Source of the DNA: Acidimicrobiia bacterium
GTDB lineage: Bacteria; Actinomycetota; Acidimicrobiia; Acidimicrobiales; SKKL01
Reading direction: 5' to 3'
Assembly: GCA_016649895.1 (NCBI GenBank)
Contig: JAENWR010000002.1
Coordinates: 1-64,000 of the forward strand
DNA length: 64,000 bases
The notes under the pieces were generated by a model, which had not been told where the DNA came from, searched no databases, and worked only from the letters and a program-made list of their open reading frames with translations. The stretch's first letter is position 1. The number at the start of each line of letters is the position of its first letter. Position numbers and translations under genes: made by a program. Below are positions 56,875 through 64,000 of the stretch, in pieces.

Positions 56875-58617
56875 CTACTGGGCGAGGAAGGTCTCGTGGA
56901 AGCGAGCCCGAGCACCAGGGGTGCCCTGGCCCATGCTGCCGTCGGGGAGCGTCCAGTCGGGGATGCCCACGACGTCGTCGCGGTAGCCGATCATGGTCGG
57001 CGTGCCGACGTTCCAGACCACCGGCACGTTCTGGGCGGCGATGCGGCTGATGGTCTCCACCGCGGCGTAGCGCTCGGCGAAGTCTGCGCGGGTGCGCAGG
57101 GTGTCGAGTGCCTCGTCGATCTCGGGCGAGGTGAAGTTGGTGAAGTTGCCCGAGCTGGTGGGGACGGGGCCGAAGAAGCTCTGGAGAGCCGTCAGCGGGT
57201 CGCCCTCACCGCCACCTGCACGGAAGCAGGTGAGCTGGAAGTTGCCGAGGTACGGCGTCTCGGTGTCGGGGCTGCCGACGACGTTGGTGATCATCGTCGA
57301 CTGGTCGACCTGCTCGAGGTTGAGCTCGATGCCGACGTCGCCCCAGAGGCCCTGGAGGAGCTGTGCGCCCTCGAGGAGGCTCGGGTCGGGCTGGCACTGG
57401 TAGTTGATGGTGACGGGGTCGCCGACGGGCTTGCCGTCGGAGCGCTTCGCGTCGTTCATGTACTCCTCGACCAGAGCCCTGGCCGCATCGGGATCGGGAC
57501 CGGCCGGGTACTCCGACACTGCGTCCTCCGAGTACCAGGGGCTGTCCGAGCTGAAGAAGCCGGTGGACGGCGGGACGAGGCCGTCGTCGTCGCGGACGGT
57601 GGCCATGGCCTCCTGGTCATTGGCGAACGCCAACGCCCGACGGATCCGGACGTCGTCGAGCGGCGGCACCAGGGTGTTGATGACCGTGATGGACGACTCG
57701 TTGCCGACGTAGAGGTTGCCGGCGAAGCCGCCCTCGTCGATGAGCGCGCGCACCCGCTTGACGCTCGTGCCGCGCAGGGTCTGGAGCACCTGGATGTCGT
57801 CGGAGGCGAGGCTGTTGACGCGAGCCTCGTCGTCGGGGATGGGGCGGAACTCGATCTCGTCGAGGTACGGCAGCTGCTGGCCGTCGGCCCCCTTCATCCA
57901 GTAGTTCTCGTTCTTGGTCACGATGAGGCGATCGTCGCGACGCCACTCCTGGAACACGAACGGGCCGGTGCCCACCGGGTGCTCGCTGAACCCGACGGGA
58001 TCGGCCTCGTAGGCCACCTGCGACACCGGCAGGCCGGCGTAGGACCGGAGCTGGTCGGGGAACGCGGCGTTCGGCTCGCTGAGGACGTACTTCACCGTCA
58101 GGTCGTCGACCACCTCCATGCCGGTGACGCCAGCGGTCTTGAGGGCACCCTGGTTGCGGACGCCGTCGGCGAAGTGCAGCGTGTCGAAGTTCCACTTGAG
58201 GGTCTCGGCGTCGAGCGGGGTGCCGTCGTGGAAGAGGACGCCCTCGCGCAGCGTGAGGGTCCACTCGGTGAGGTCCTCGTTGGGCTCCATGCTCTCGGCG
58301 AGGAACGGCTTGAACTCACCCTCGGCATCGATGGTGATGAGCGGGTCGTAGAACGTGAGCGCCACGGTCCAGCCGCCGGAGGCGAACTGGCCCGATGCCG
58401 GCGACCACTCGTTGGTCTCTGACTCGAGGCCGACGATGATCTTGCCCCCCGGCGTGATCTCGTCGACTTCGGCGACGGTGCCCTCGGTGCCGGTCTCGAT
58501 CGACCCCTCGGGGCCCTCTGCTTCGGGATCGTCGTCGCCGCCACAGGCCGAGGCGAACAGCCCCAGCAGAGCGAGGACGGCTAGGACGCGCCACCACGGG
58601 CGGCTTGTGTGCTCCAT
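56875..58617 (-). CDS. family-5 ABC solute-binding lipoprotein, copy 1
   Basis: A 580-residue extracellular binding protein of the peptide/nickel (SBP_bac_5) type. The signal peptide ends at lipobox FASAC, followed by an acidic linker. Core landmarks include LTLREGVLFHDGTPLDAETLKWNFDTL, GTGPFVFQEWRRDDRLIVTKNENYW and YLDEIEFRPIPDDEARVNSLASDDIQ. AGGGGAG precedes ATG 58617. It is a close paralogue of the gene directly upstream; no permease or ATPase genes are in the window. Confidence 0.92.
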   Translation of the reverse strand: MEHTSRPWWRVLAVLALLGLFASACGGDDDPEAEGPEGSIETGTEGTVAEVDEITPGGKIIVGLESETNEWSPASGQFASGGWTVALTFYDPLITIDAEGEFKPFLAESMEPNEDLTEWTLTLREGVLFHDGTPLDAETLKWNFDTLHFADGVRNQGALKTAGVTGMEVVDDLTVKYVLSEPNAAFPDQLRSYAGLPVSQVAYEADPVGFSEHPVGTGPFVFQEWRRDDRLIVTKNENYWMKGADGQQLPYLDEIEFRPIPDDEARVNSLASDDIQVLQTLRGTSVKRVRALIDEGGFAGNLYVGNESSITVINTLVPPLDDVRIRRALAFANDQEAMATVRDDDGLVPPSTGFFSSDSPWYSEDAVSEYPAGPDPDAARALVEEYMNDAKRSDGKPVGDPVTINYQCQPDPSLLEGAQLLQGLWGDVGIELNLEQVDQSTMITNVVGSPDTETPYLGNFQLTCFRAGGGEGDPLTALQSFFGPVPTSSGNFTNFTSPEIDEALDTLRTRADFAERYAAVETISRIAAQNVPVVWNVGTPTMIGYRDDVVGIPDWTLPDGSMGQGTPGARARFHETFLAQ

Positions 58618-58645
58618 GTGAAGGATCTCCCCTTGGATGTCTCGG

Positions 58646-58663
58646 CCACCTCGGCCGAGGTGG
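58646..58663. promoter_or_regulatory. 18-base perfect palindrome between the paralogous binding-protein genes
   Basis: CCACCTCGGCCGAGGTGG in the 101-base gap, 29 bases upstream of copy 1. It could be a terminator for copy 2, an mRNA stabiliser or an operator; the sequence alone cannot decide. Confidence 0.45.
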
Positions 58664-58718
58664 GAGATCGTAGCCCGGTCTGACGGGTGCCACCCAAAGC
58701 GGCCGGGATGGCGCGATG

Positions 58719-60467
58719 TCAGTCGGTGAGGAAGACCTGGTGGAAGTGCATCGAGGCACCGGGCGTGCCGTTGCCAGGGGTGCCGTCAGGGAAGCCCCAC
58801 GTGGGGATGCCGATGACGTCCTCTCGGTAGCCGATCAGGGTCGGCGTGGCCTGGTTCCAGGTGAGCGGCACCTGCTCGGCGACGACGAGGCCCAGGTCCT
58901 CGACGGCCTGGTAGCGCTCCTCGAAGTCGGTCGTGCCGCGCAGGCGCTCCAGCGCGTCGTCGATCTCGGGCGAGGTGAAGTTCGTGAAGTTGCCCGAGCT
59001 GGTGGGGACGGGGCCGAAGAAGTTGAGCAGCGTGCTCAGCGGGTCGCCGTCGCCACCGCCAGCGCGCCAGCACGCCAACTGGAAGTTGCCGACGAAGGGC
59101 GGCTCGGTGTCGCCGGTGCCGACCACGTTGCTGATCATCGTCGACTGGTCGACCTGCTGGAGCTCGAGCTCGATGCCGACCTCGCTGTAGAGGCCCTGGA
59201 GGAGCTGGGCGCCCTCGAGGAGGCTCGGGTCGGGTTGGCACTGGTAGTCGATGGTGATGGGATCTCCCCCGGGCAGGCCGTCGGATCGTTCGGGATCGTT
59301 CTTGTACTCCTCGACGAGAGCGGTGGCCTGGTCGACGTCGCGCCCCGCGGCTCCGGGGTACGCCTCGGCGACGACCTCGGAGAACCACGGGCTGTTGGGG
59401 CCGAAGAACTGGGTGGTCAACGGCACCAGCCCGTCGTCGTCGCGCACTGCCGCCATCGCCTCGCCGTCGCCGGCGAACGCCATGGCCTGGCGGATGCGGA
59501 CGTCGTCGAGCGGTGGGATCTCCGTGTTGATCAGCGTCGCCGACGAGGTGTTGCCGACGAAGAGGCTGGCGCGGAAGCCACCCTCGTCGACCATGTCCAT
59601 CACCCGCTTGACGCTCGTCCCGCGCAGGGTTTGGAGCACCTGGATGTCGTCGGATGCCAGTGCCGCGCTGCGGCTGTCGTCGTCGGGGATGGGGCGGAAC
59701 TCGATCTCGTCGAGGTAGGGCAGCTGGTCGCCCTCGGGTGTGGTGAACCAGTAGTCCTCGTTGCGGGTGGCGACGAACCGGTCGTCACGGCGCCATTCCT
59801 GGAACACGAACGGCCCGGTGCCGACGGGGGCGGAGCCGAAGCCCTCCGGGTCGGCCTCGTAGGCGACGCGTGAGATCGGCCATCCGATCTCGCCGCGCAG
59901 CATGTCGGGAAGGCCGGCATGCGGCTCGCTCAGGCGGTAGACGACCGTGAGCTCGTCGACCACGTCGACGCTGGTGACGCCGAAGCTGCGGACCGTGCCG
60001 GCGCTGGGCGAGGTTTCGTCGGTGTGCAGCGTGTCGAAGTTCCACTTGAGGGTCTCGGCGTCGAGCGGCGAGCCGTCGTGGAAGGTCACCCCCGGACGCA
60101 GCTTCAGCGTCCACTCGGTGAGATCCTCGTTCGGTTCGAGCGACTCGGCGAGGAACGGGGCGAAGTCGCCGTCCTCGTTCAGCTGGATCAGGGGGTCGTA
60201 GATGGCGTAGGCGATGCTGCTGCCGCCGCCGGAGAACTGACCGGGGCCCGGCGTCCACTCGTTGCCCTCGGCCTCGATGCCCACGATGAGCTTGCCGCCG
60301 TGCTGCGGTTCGAGGTCGGCGACCTCCTGGTCGCCGACCACCCCGGTGTCGATGGCATCGTCGGTGGCGCCCTCGTCGGAGTCGCCACCGCACGACCCGG
60401 CGGCGAGCGCCAACGTCGTGACCACCGCCAGGGCGCGCCACCGGCGGAGCAAGGTTGTAGTGGTCAA
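58719..60467 (-). CDS. family-5 ABC solute-binding lipoprotein, copy 2
   Basis: A 582-residue SBP_bac_5 lipoprotein with lipobox LAAGSC. It shares long blocks with copy 1: LKWNFDTLH, GTGPFVFQEWRRDDR, DIQVLQTLRGTSVKRV, YQCQPDPSLLEGAQLLQGL and GPVPTSSGNFTNFTSPEID. TTG 60467 is chosen because AAAGGGGGGAACC lies just before it; the frame extends to 60518. Tandem duplication with later divergence is likely. It may bind a different oligopeptide or similar ligand. Confidence 0.92.
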   Translation of the reverse strand: MTTTTLLRRWRALAVVTTLALAAGSCGGDSDEGATDDAIDTGVVGDQEVADLEPQHGGKLIVGIEAEGNEWTPGPGQFSGGGSSIAYAIYDPLIQLNEDGDFAPFLAESLEPNEDLTEWTLKLRPGVTFHDGSPLDAETLKWNFDTLHTDETSPSAGTVRSFGVTSVDVVDELTVVYRLSEPHAGLPDMLRGEIGWPISRVAYEADPEGFGSAPVGTGPFVFQEWRRDDRFVATRNEDYWFTTPEGDQLPYLDEIEFRPIPDDDSRSAALASDDIQVLQTLRGTSVKRVMDMVDEGGFRASLFVGNTSSATLINTEIPPLDDVRIRQAMAFAGDGEAMAAVRDDDGLVPLTTQFFGPNSPWFSEVVAEAYPGAAGRDVDQATALVEEYKNDPERSDGLPGGDPITIDYQCQPDPSLLEGAQLLQGLYSEVGIELELQQVDQSTMISNVVGTGDTEPPFVGNFQLACWRAGGGDGDPLSTLLNFFGPVPTSSGNFTNFTSPEIDDALERLRGTTDFEERYQAVEDLGLVVAEQVPLTWNQATPTLIGYREDVIGIPTWGFPDGTPGNGTPGASMHFHQVFLTD

Positions 60468-60662
60468 AGGTTCCCCCCTTTGTCGACCCGACCGGTTGCC
60501 GATCGGGTGCGGTCTCACCGACCCTAGTGACTCAGGTGCGCCGCGTCATGCGTGATTGACGATTTGTCCAGTGTGCTGCGCATCGGCGGGCGGGTGTCCC
60601 CGCTGGCGCGCTGGGTACGGTGGCTGCAAGGGCGTCCTGCCCACGACGAACGGAGCCCGACG

Positions 60663-62051
60663 ATGACCTACCTGCTGGCGGACGACCCGATCGACTCGCT
60701 CGATCGGTACCTCGGCACCGACACGGGCGGCCTCGGGCTGGCGGCGGCTGTCGACCTGGGCCCGCAAGGGACCATCGAGCTGATCGGCCGATCCGGGTTG
60801 CGCGGGCGTGGAGGTGGCGGCTTCCCCACCGGCCGCAAGTGGGCGGGCGTCGCCAGCCAGACCGGCACCACGCACTACGTGGTGGCGAACGGGGCCGAGG
60901 GCGAGCCCGGCACGTTCAAGGACCGTGAGCTGTTGAGGCACAACCCCTACCAGGTGGTCGAGGGGCTCATCATCGCCACCTTCGCCACCGGGGCGGCCGA
61001 GGCCTACATCTGCGTGAAGGCCTCGTTCGTCGAGGAGGTCGAGCGGCTCACCCGCGCCATCGAAGAGATGCAGGAGGCGGGCATCTGCCGTGACTGCACC
61101 ATCACCGTGGTGCAGGGGCCGGAGGAGTACCTCTTCGGGGAGGAGAAGGCGATGCTCGAGGTGATCGAGGGCAACGCCCCGCTGCCCCGGCTCCTCCCGC
61201 CGTACGAACACGGCCTGTTCGCCACCGCGCCCCAGACCGGCTGGGTGGCCAAGGACCCCGAGCCCGGCCAGACCGGACGCTTCGAGTCGAACCCGACCTT
61301 GGTCAACAACATCGAGACCCTGGCCAACGTGCCCCACATCCTCGCTCGGGGTGTCGAGTGGTTCCGCTCGATGGGCACCGACGACTCGCCGGGCAACGTG
61401 CTGTGCACCATCGTGGGCGACGTCGACTCCCCGGGCGTGTTCGAGGTGCCGCTCGGCACCCCGCTGCGTGCGGTCATCGACCTGGCGGGCACGCCGTCGG
61501 CGGGGGTCAAGGCCGTCCTGTCGGGCGTGGCGAGCCCGGTCGTCACCGCCGAGCACCTCGACGTTCCCCTCACCTACGAGCACTTCCAGGCCATCGGCAG
61601 CGGGATGGGTGCTGCGGGGTTCATGGTGTTCGACGACACCGCCTGCATGGTGGAGGTGACCCGCCAGGCGTCGCGCTTCCTCTGGATCGAGTCGTGTGGC
61701 CAGTGTCCACCGTGCAAGACGGGGTCGGGCGAGATCACCGAGCGGCTCACCCGCATCGAAGCCGGAGCGGGCTCGGTGCGCGACATCACCGAGATCGGCG
61801 GCTGGCTCGGCAAGGTCACCGATGGTGCCCGCTGCTACCTGGCGGTCGAGGAGCAGGTGATGGTGGCGAGCATGTTGCGCGCCTTCCCCGACGAGTTCGA
61901 CGAACACCTCACCGGTGGCCGCTGCCCCCGGCCGCGGCCCGTCGAGCTGCCCAAGCTCGTCGACCTGCGTGACGGTGTGGCCACCTACGACCGCCGACAC
62001 CACCTCAAGCAGCCCGACTGGACCTACCTGCCAGACCCTGTCGCGCCGTAG
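60663..62051 (+). CDS. NuoF-like NADH/FMN flavoprotein
   Basis: A 462-residue protein. The NADH-binding GRGGGGFPTGRKW (48-60), the FMN-binding NGAEGEPGTFKDR (76-88), a SLBB segment and the 4Fe-4S motif ESCGQCPPCKTG (Cys345, Cys348, Cys351) with a further Cys near 391 match complex I subunit NuoF or soluble formate/hydrogenase diaphorase subunits. No nuoE, nuoG or formate dehydrogenase gene is adjacent, so its electron-transfer partner is unknown. ACGGAG precedes the ATG. Confidence 0.85.
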   Translation: MTYLLADDPIDSLDRYLGTDTGGLGLAAAVDLGPQGTIELIGRSGLRGRGGGGFPTGRKWAGVASQTGTTHYVVANGAEGEPGTFKDRELLRHNPYQVVEGLIIATFATGAAEAYICVKASFVEEVERLTRAIEEMQEAGICRDCTITVVQGPEEYLFGEEKAMLEVIEGNAPLPRLLPPYEHGLFATAPQTGWVAKDPEPGQTGRFESNPTLVNNIETLANVPHILARGVEWFRSMGTDDSPGNVLCTIVGDVDSPGVFEVPLGTPLRAVIDLAGTPSAGVKAVLSGVASPVVTAEHLDVPLTYEHFQAIGSGMGAAGFMVFDDTACMVEVTRQASRFLWIESCGQCPPCKTGSGEITERLTRIEAGAGSVRDITEIGGWLGKVTDGARCYLAVEEQVMVASMLRAFPDEFDEHLTGGRCPRPRPVELPKLVDLRDGVATYDRRHHLKQPDWTYLPDPVAP

Positions 62052-62054
62052 CCT
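62049..62054 (+). promoter_or_regulatory. -10-like hexamer TAGCCT of the flavin-reductase-like gene
   Basis: It begins with the last bases of the NuoF-like stop codon (TAG) and ends six bases before ATG 62061. Confidence 0.42.
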
Positions 62055-62060
62055 CATGAG

Positions 62061-62435
62061 ATGAGCGTTCCCGTGGCCACCGATGCACTCGCCGAGCAAC
62101 TCGACCGCTACGGCAGGGTGGCGTTCCTCCTCACGGTCTCACCCGATCAGCGGCCCCACAGCGTCTCGGTGTCGGTCACCTTCACCGATGGTGAGCTGCG
62201 CGCCGCGGTCGGTGGCACCTCGGCGACGAACGCCGAGGCGTCCGGACGGGTCACGCTGCTGTGGCCCTCCAGGCCGGTCGATCCTGGCTACAGCCTCATC
62301 GTCGACGGTGAGGCCCGCGTCGAGCGCGACGGCGATGGTGCTCGCATCGCCGTGACCCCCACCCGCGCCGTGCAGCACCGACAGGCCGACGCCGATCGGT
62401 CAGCGCCCAACTGCATCCCGGTGGAGGCCCCATGA
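62061..62435 (+). CDS. pyridoxamine 5'-phosphate oxidase-like FMN-binding protein
   Basis: A 124-residue single-domain split-barrel protein ([53 protein letters not shown]) of the PNPOx-like group. Such proteins bind FMN, F420 or heme; which one is not clear. The following aldo/keto reductase gene overlaps by four bases, so the two are coupled. Confidence 0.75.
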   Translation: MSVPVATDALAEQLDRYGRVAFLLTVSPDQRPHSVSVSVTFTDGELRAAVGGTSATNAEASGRVTLLWPSRPVDPGYSLIVDGEARVERDGDGARIAVTPTRAVQHRQADADRSAPNCIPVEAP

Positions 62436-63406
62436 CCACGCCGATGTCGTACCGCCGCCTCGGGTCGTCGGGCCTCCAGGTGAGCGTCCTGTCGTTTGGC
62501 TCGTGGGTCACGTTCGGTACCCAACTCGACTCGGGCCTGGCGCGCGACTGCCTCGCCGCGGCGCGCGAGGGAGGCGTCAACTTCTTCGACAACGCCGAGT
62601 CGTACGCCGGCGGCGACTCCGAGCGCCTCATGGGCCGCGCCATCGCCGACCTCGGCTGGGATCGTCGGTCCTACGTCATCTCCACCAAGTTCTACTGGGG
62701 GATCGACGGCGGCATGGTCAACATGTCGAACACGCTCAACCGCAAGTACCTGAGCCAGGCCATCGACGGGTCGCTCCAGCGGTTGGGGCTCGACTTCGTC
62801 GATCTGGTCTTCTGCCACCGGCCCGACGCCGACACGCCCATCGAGGAGACGGTGTGGGCCATGTCGGACATGGTGGCGGCGGGCAAGGCCCACTACTGGG
62901 GCACATCGGAGTGGAGCGCGGCGCAGATCCGCGAGGCGTGGGACGTGGCCGAGCGCCACCACTTGCACAAGCCGGTGGTGGAGCAGCCGCAGTACCACCT
63001 GCTCGAGCGCCACAAGGTCGAGGAGGACTACGCGCTGCTCTACGACGACATGGGCCTCGGGCTCACCACCTGGAGCCCGCTCGGATCAGGCCTTCTCAGC
63101 GGCAAGTACGTCGACGGCATCCCCGAGGGCAGCCGGGCCACCCTGCCGGGGTACGAGTGGATGCGCGCCGCCGTCACCGACCCGAGCCGCAACGACGTGG
63201 TCCGCCGGCTCATGCCCATCTCCGAGCGGCTCGGCTGCACGATGTCGCAGCTGGCGATCGCCTGGTGCGCGGCCAACCCCCGGGTGTCCACCGTCATCAC
63301 GGGCGCGAGCCGGGTGGAGCAGGTGACCGAGAACCTCGGCGCCCTCGATGCACTCGTCCAGCTGACGCCAGAGATCCTCGCCGAGATCAGGGCGCTGCTG
63401 CCGTAG
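62432..63406 (+). CDS. aldo/keto reductase
   Basis: A 324-residue (alpha/beta)8 NADPH-dependent reductase of the voltage-gated-K+-channel-beta type. Catalytic tetrad residues are in [11 protein letters not shown] (Asp and Tyr), STKFYWG (Lys) and [10 protein letters not shown] (His). [17 protein letters not shown] is typical of this branch. Physiological substrate unknown. Confidence 0.9.
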   Translation: MTTPMSYRRLGSSGLQVSVLSFGSWVTFGTQLDSGLARDCLAAAREGGVNFFDNAESYAGGDSERLMGRAIADLGWDRRSYVISTKFYWGIDGGMVNMSNTLNRKYLSQAIDGSLQRLGLDFVDLVFCHRPDADTPIEETVWAMSDMVAAGKAHYWGTSEWSAAQIREAWDVAERHHLHKPVVEQPQYHLLERHKVEEDYALLYDDMGLGLTTWSPLGSGLLSGKYVDGIPEGSRATLPGYEWMRAAVTDPSRNDVVRRLMPISERLGCTMSQLAIAWCAANPRVSTVITGASRVEQVTENLGALDALVQLTPEILAEIRALLP

Positions 63407-63527
63407 CCGGATGGAGGCTCCGATCAATGTCAGCAGCGACGCGCATTGGTACCCACCTGTCAACAGTTCGTCACATTCGGGGCGTAGAGTCCGATGGGTA
63501 CGCGGAGCCGACGGCGAGGAGACCCCG

Positions 63528-64000
63528 ATGGACGCAGCCCCCAAACCAGTGCGCCTTCGTCCCGACGACCGTCGGGCCGAGATCGTCGAGGCGGCACGCG
63601 GCGTGTTCCTCGCCGACGGCTACCACGGAGCGGCACTCGCCGACGTGGCGACGGCCGGCGAGGTGTCACGGGCCTCGATCTACCGCTACTTTGCCGCCGG
63701 CCGCACCGACCTGTTCGTCGCCGTCGTCGACCACCTCGTCGGCGAGCTGCACGAACGGCTCCGCTACGCCGCATCAGTGCCGTTCTCCCCGTCCACCCGG
63801 ATGGAGCACCTCGTCGGTGCGCTCTTCGCGTTCTTCCAGGAGGAGCCGCAGGCCTATCGGGTGTTGTTCCGCGACGTGTGGTCGGCCGGCGAGGCGCCGG
63901 TCGAGGTGGCCGCCACGACGGCCCGCGCCGTTCTCGTCGGTGAGATCGCCGGTGTGCTCGCAGCGTCCGACGCGTCGGTCGACGAACTGAGCTCCGCCAG
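63528..64000 (+). CDS. TetR-family regulator, cut by window end
   Basis: At least 157 residues. The N-terminal helix-turn-helix is RRAEIVEAARGVFLADGYHGAALADVATAGEVSRASIYRYFAAGRTDLFVAVVDHLV. The ligand domain starts with TRMEHLVGALFAFFQEEPQAYRVLFRDVW and runs out of the window. AGGAG lies eight bases before ATG 63528. The 121-base gap upstream holds TTGGTACCC and TAGAGT but no firm promoter. Confidence 0.88.
   Translation, partial: MDAAPKPVRLRPDDRRAEIVEAARGVFLADGYHGAALADVATAGEVSRASIYRYFAAGRTDLFVAVVDHLVGELHERLRYAASVPFSPSTRMEHLVGALFAFFQEEPQAYRVLFRDVWSAGEAPVEVAATTARAVLVGEIAGVLAASDASVDELSSA

Overview
The window is very GC-rich DNA from an actinobacterial chromosome. It carries DUF5318, DUF6049 and DUF3566 proteins, mycothiol-type maleylpyruvate-isomerase-fold enzymes, a WhiG/FliA-type sigma factor and the classic actinobacterial dnaA neighbourhood. 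The gene set and order suggest an uncultured or little-studied lineage such as Acidimicrobiia; that placement is inference. Strand usage flips between rpmH (minus) and dnaA (plus) near 28.5-29.1 kb. With DnaA-box-like sequences and two parS sites this marks the replication origin region.

Layout. 1-8.4 kb: end of an IS110-type transposase, panB with a DUF192 lipoprotein, an alpha/beta hydrolase, a class A penicillin-binding protein behind a DUF5318 gene, a methyltransferase/alcohol dehydrogenase pair and a DUF433/DUF5615 pair. 8.5-11.7 kb: a decayed mobile island (hypothetical protein, DUF4357 fragment, HsdR fragment, tyrosine-recombinase fragment, intact nucleotidyltransferase/XRE pair) bounded by two copies of a tRNA-anticodon-arm-like repeat. 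11.7-23 kb: the left arm of the origin neighbourhood (cca, acuC-like, DUF6049, degV, Ser/Thr kinase, ECF sigma and partner, trxB, trxA). The order matches the mycobacterial pcnA-sigM-trxB-trxC block, but without murJ. 23-28.5 kb: minus-strand parB, parA, rsmG, jag, yidC, yidD, rnpA, rpmH. 28.5-39.4 kb: oriC region, dnaA, dnaN, recF, dciA-like, gyrB, gyrA, two envelope proteins and tRNA-Ile(GAT). 39.4-64 kb: accessory metabolism and transport: a 45-residue membrane protein, sigma-28-like factor, CtpE-like P-type ATPase, lone ABC ATPase, inositol-phosphatase-family enzyme, P450, DtxR-type regulator, ilvA, two tandem family-5 solute-binding lipoproteins, NuoF-like flavoprotein, aldo/keto reductase and a TetR regulator cut by the window end.

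Decay. Beyond the island there are at least three broken genes: a maleylpyruvate-isomerase-family pseudogene, a PhoU-domain gene without its 5' part, and a carotenoid-oxygenase gene without its 5' part and with a one-base frameshift. The last two meet head to head at one junction.

Expression. Many genes have a TAnnnT hexamer ending 6-8 bases before the start codon and no Shine-Dalgarno sequence, which suggests leaderless mRNAs. Others are tightly coupled by 1-4 base overlaps. Two core genes, rnpA and the ECF sigma factor, have no ATG/GTG/TTG at the start position expected from the protein family. No rRNA or CRISPR array is visible. The only intergenic stretch above 300 bases is 28529-29050.
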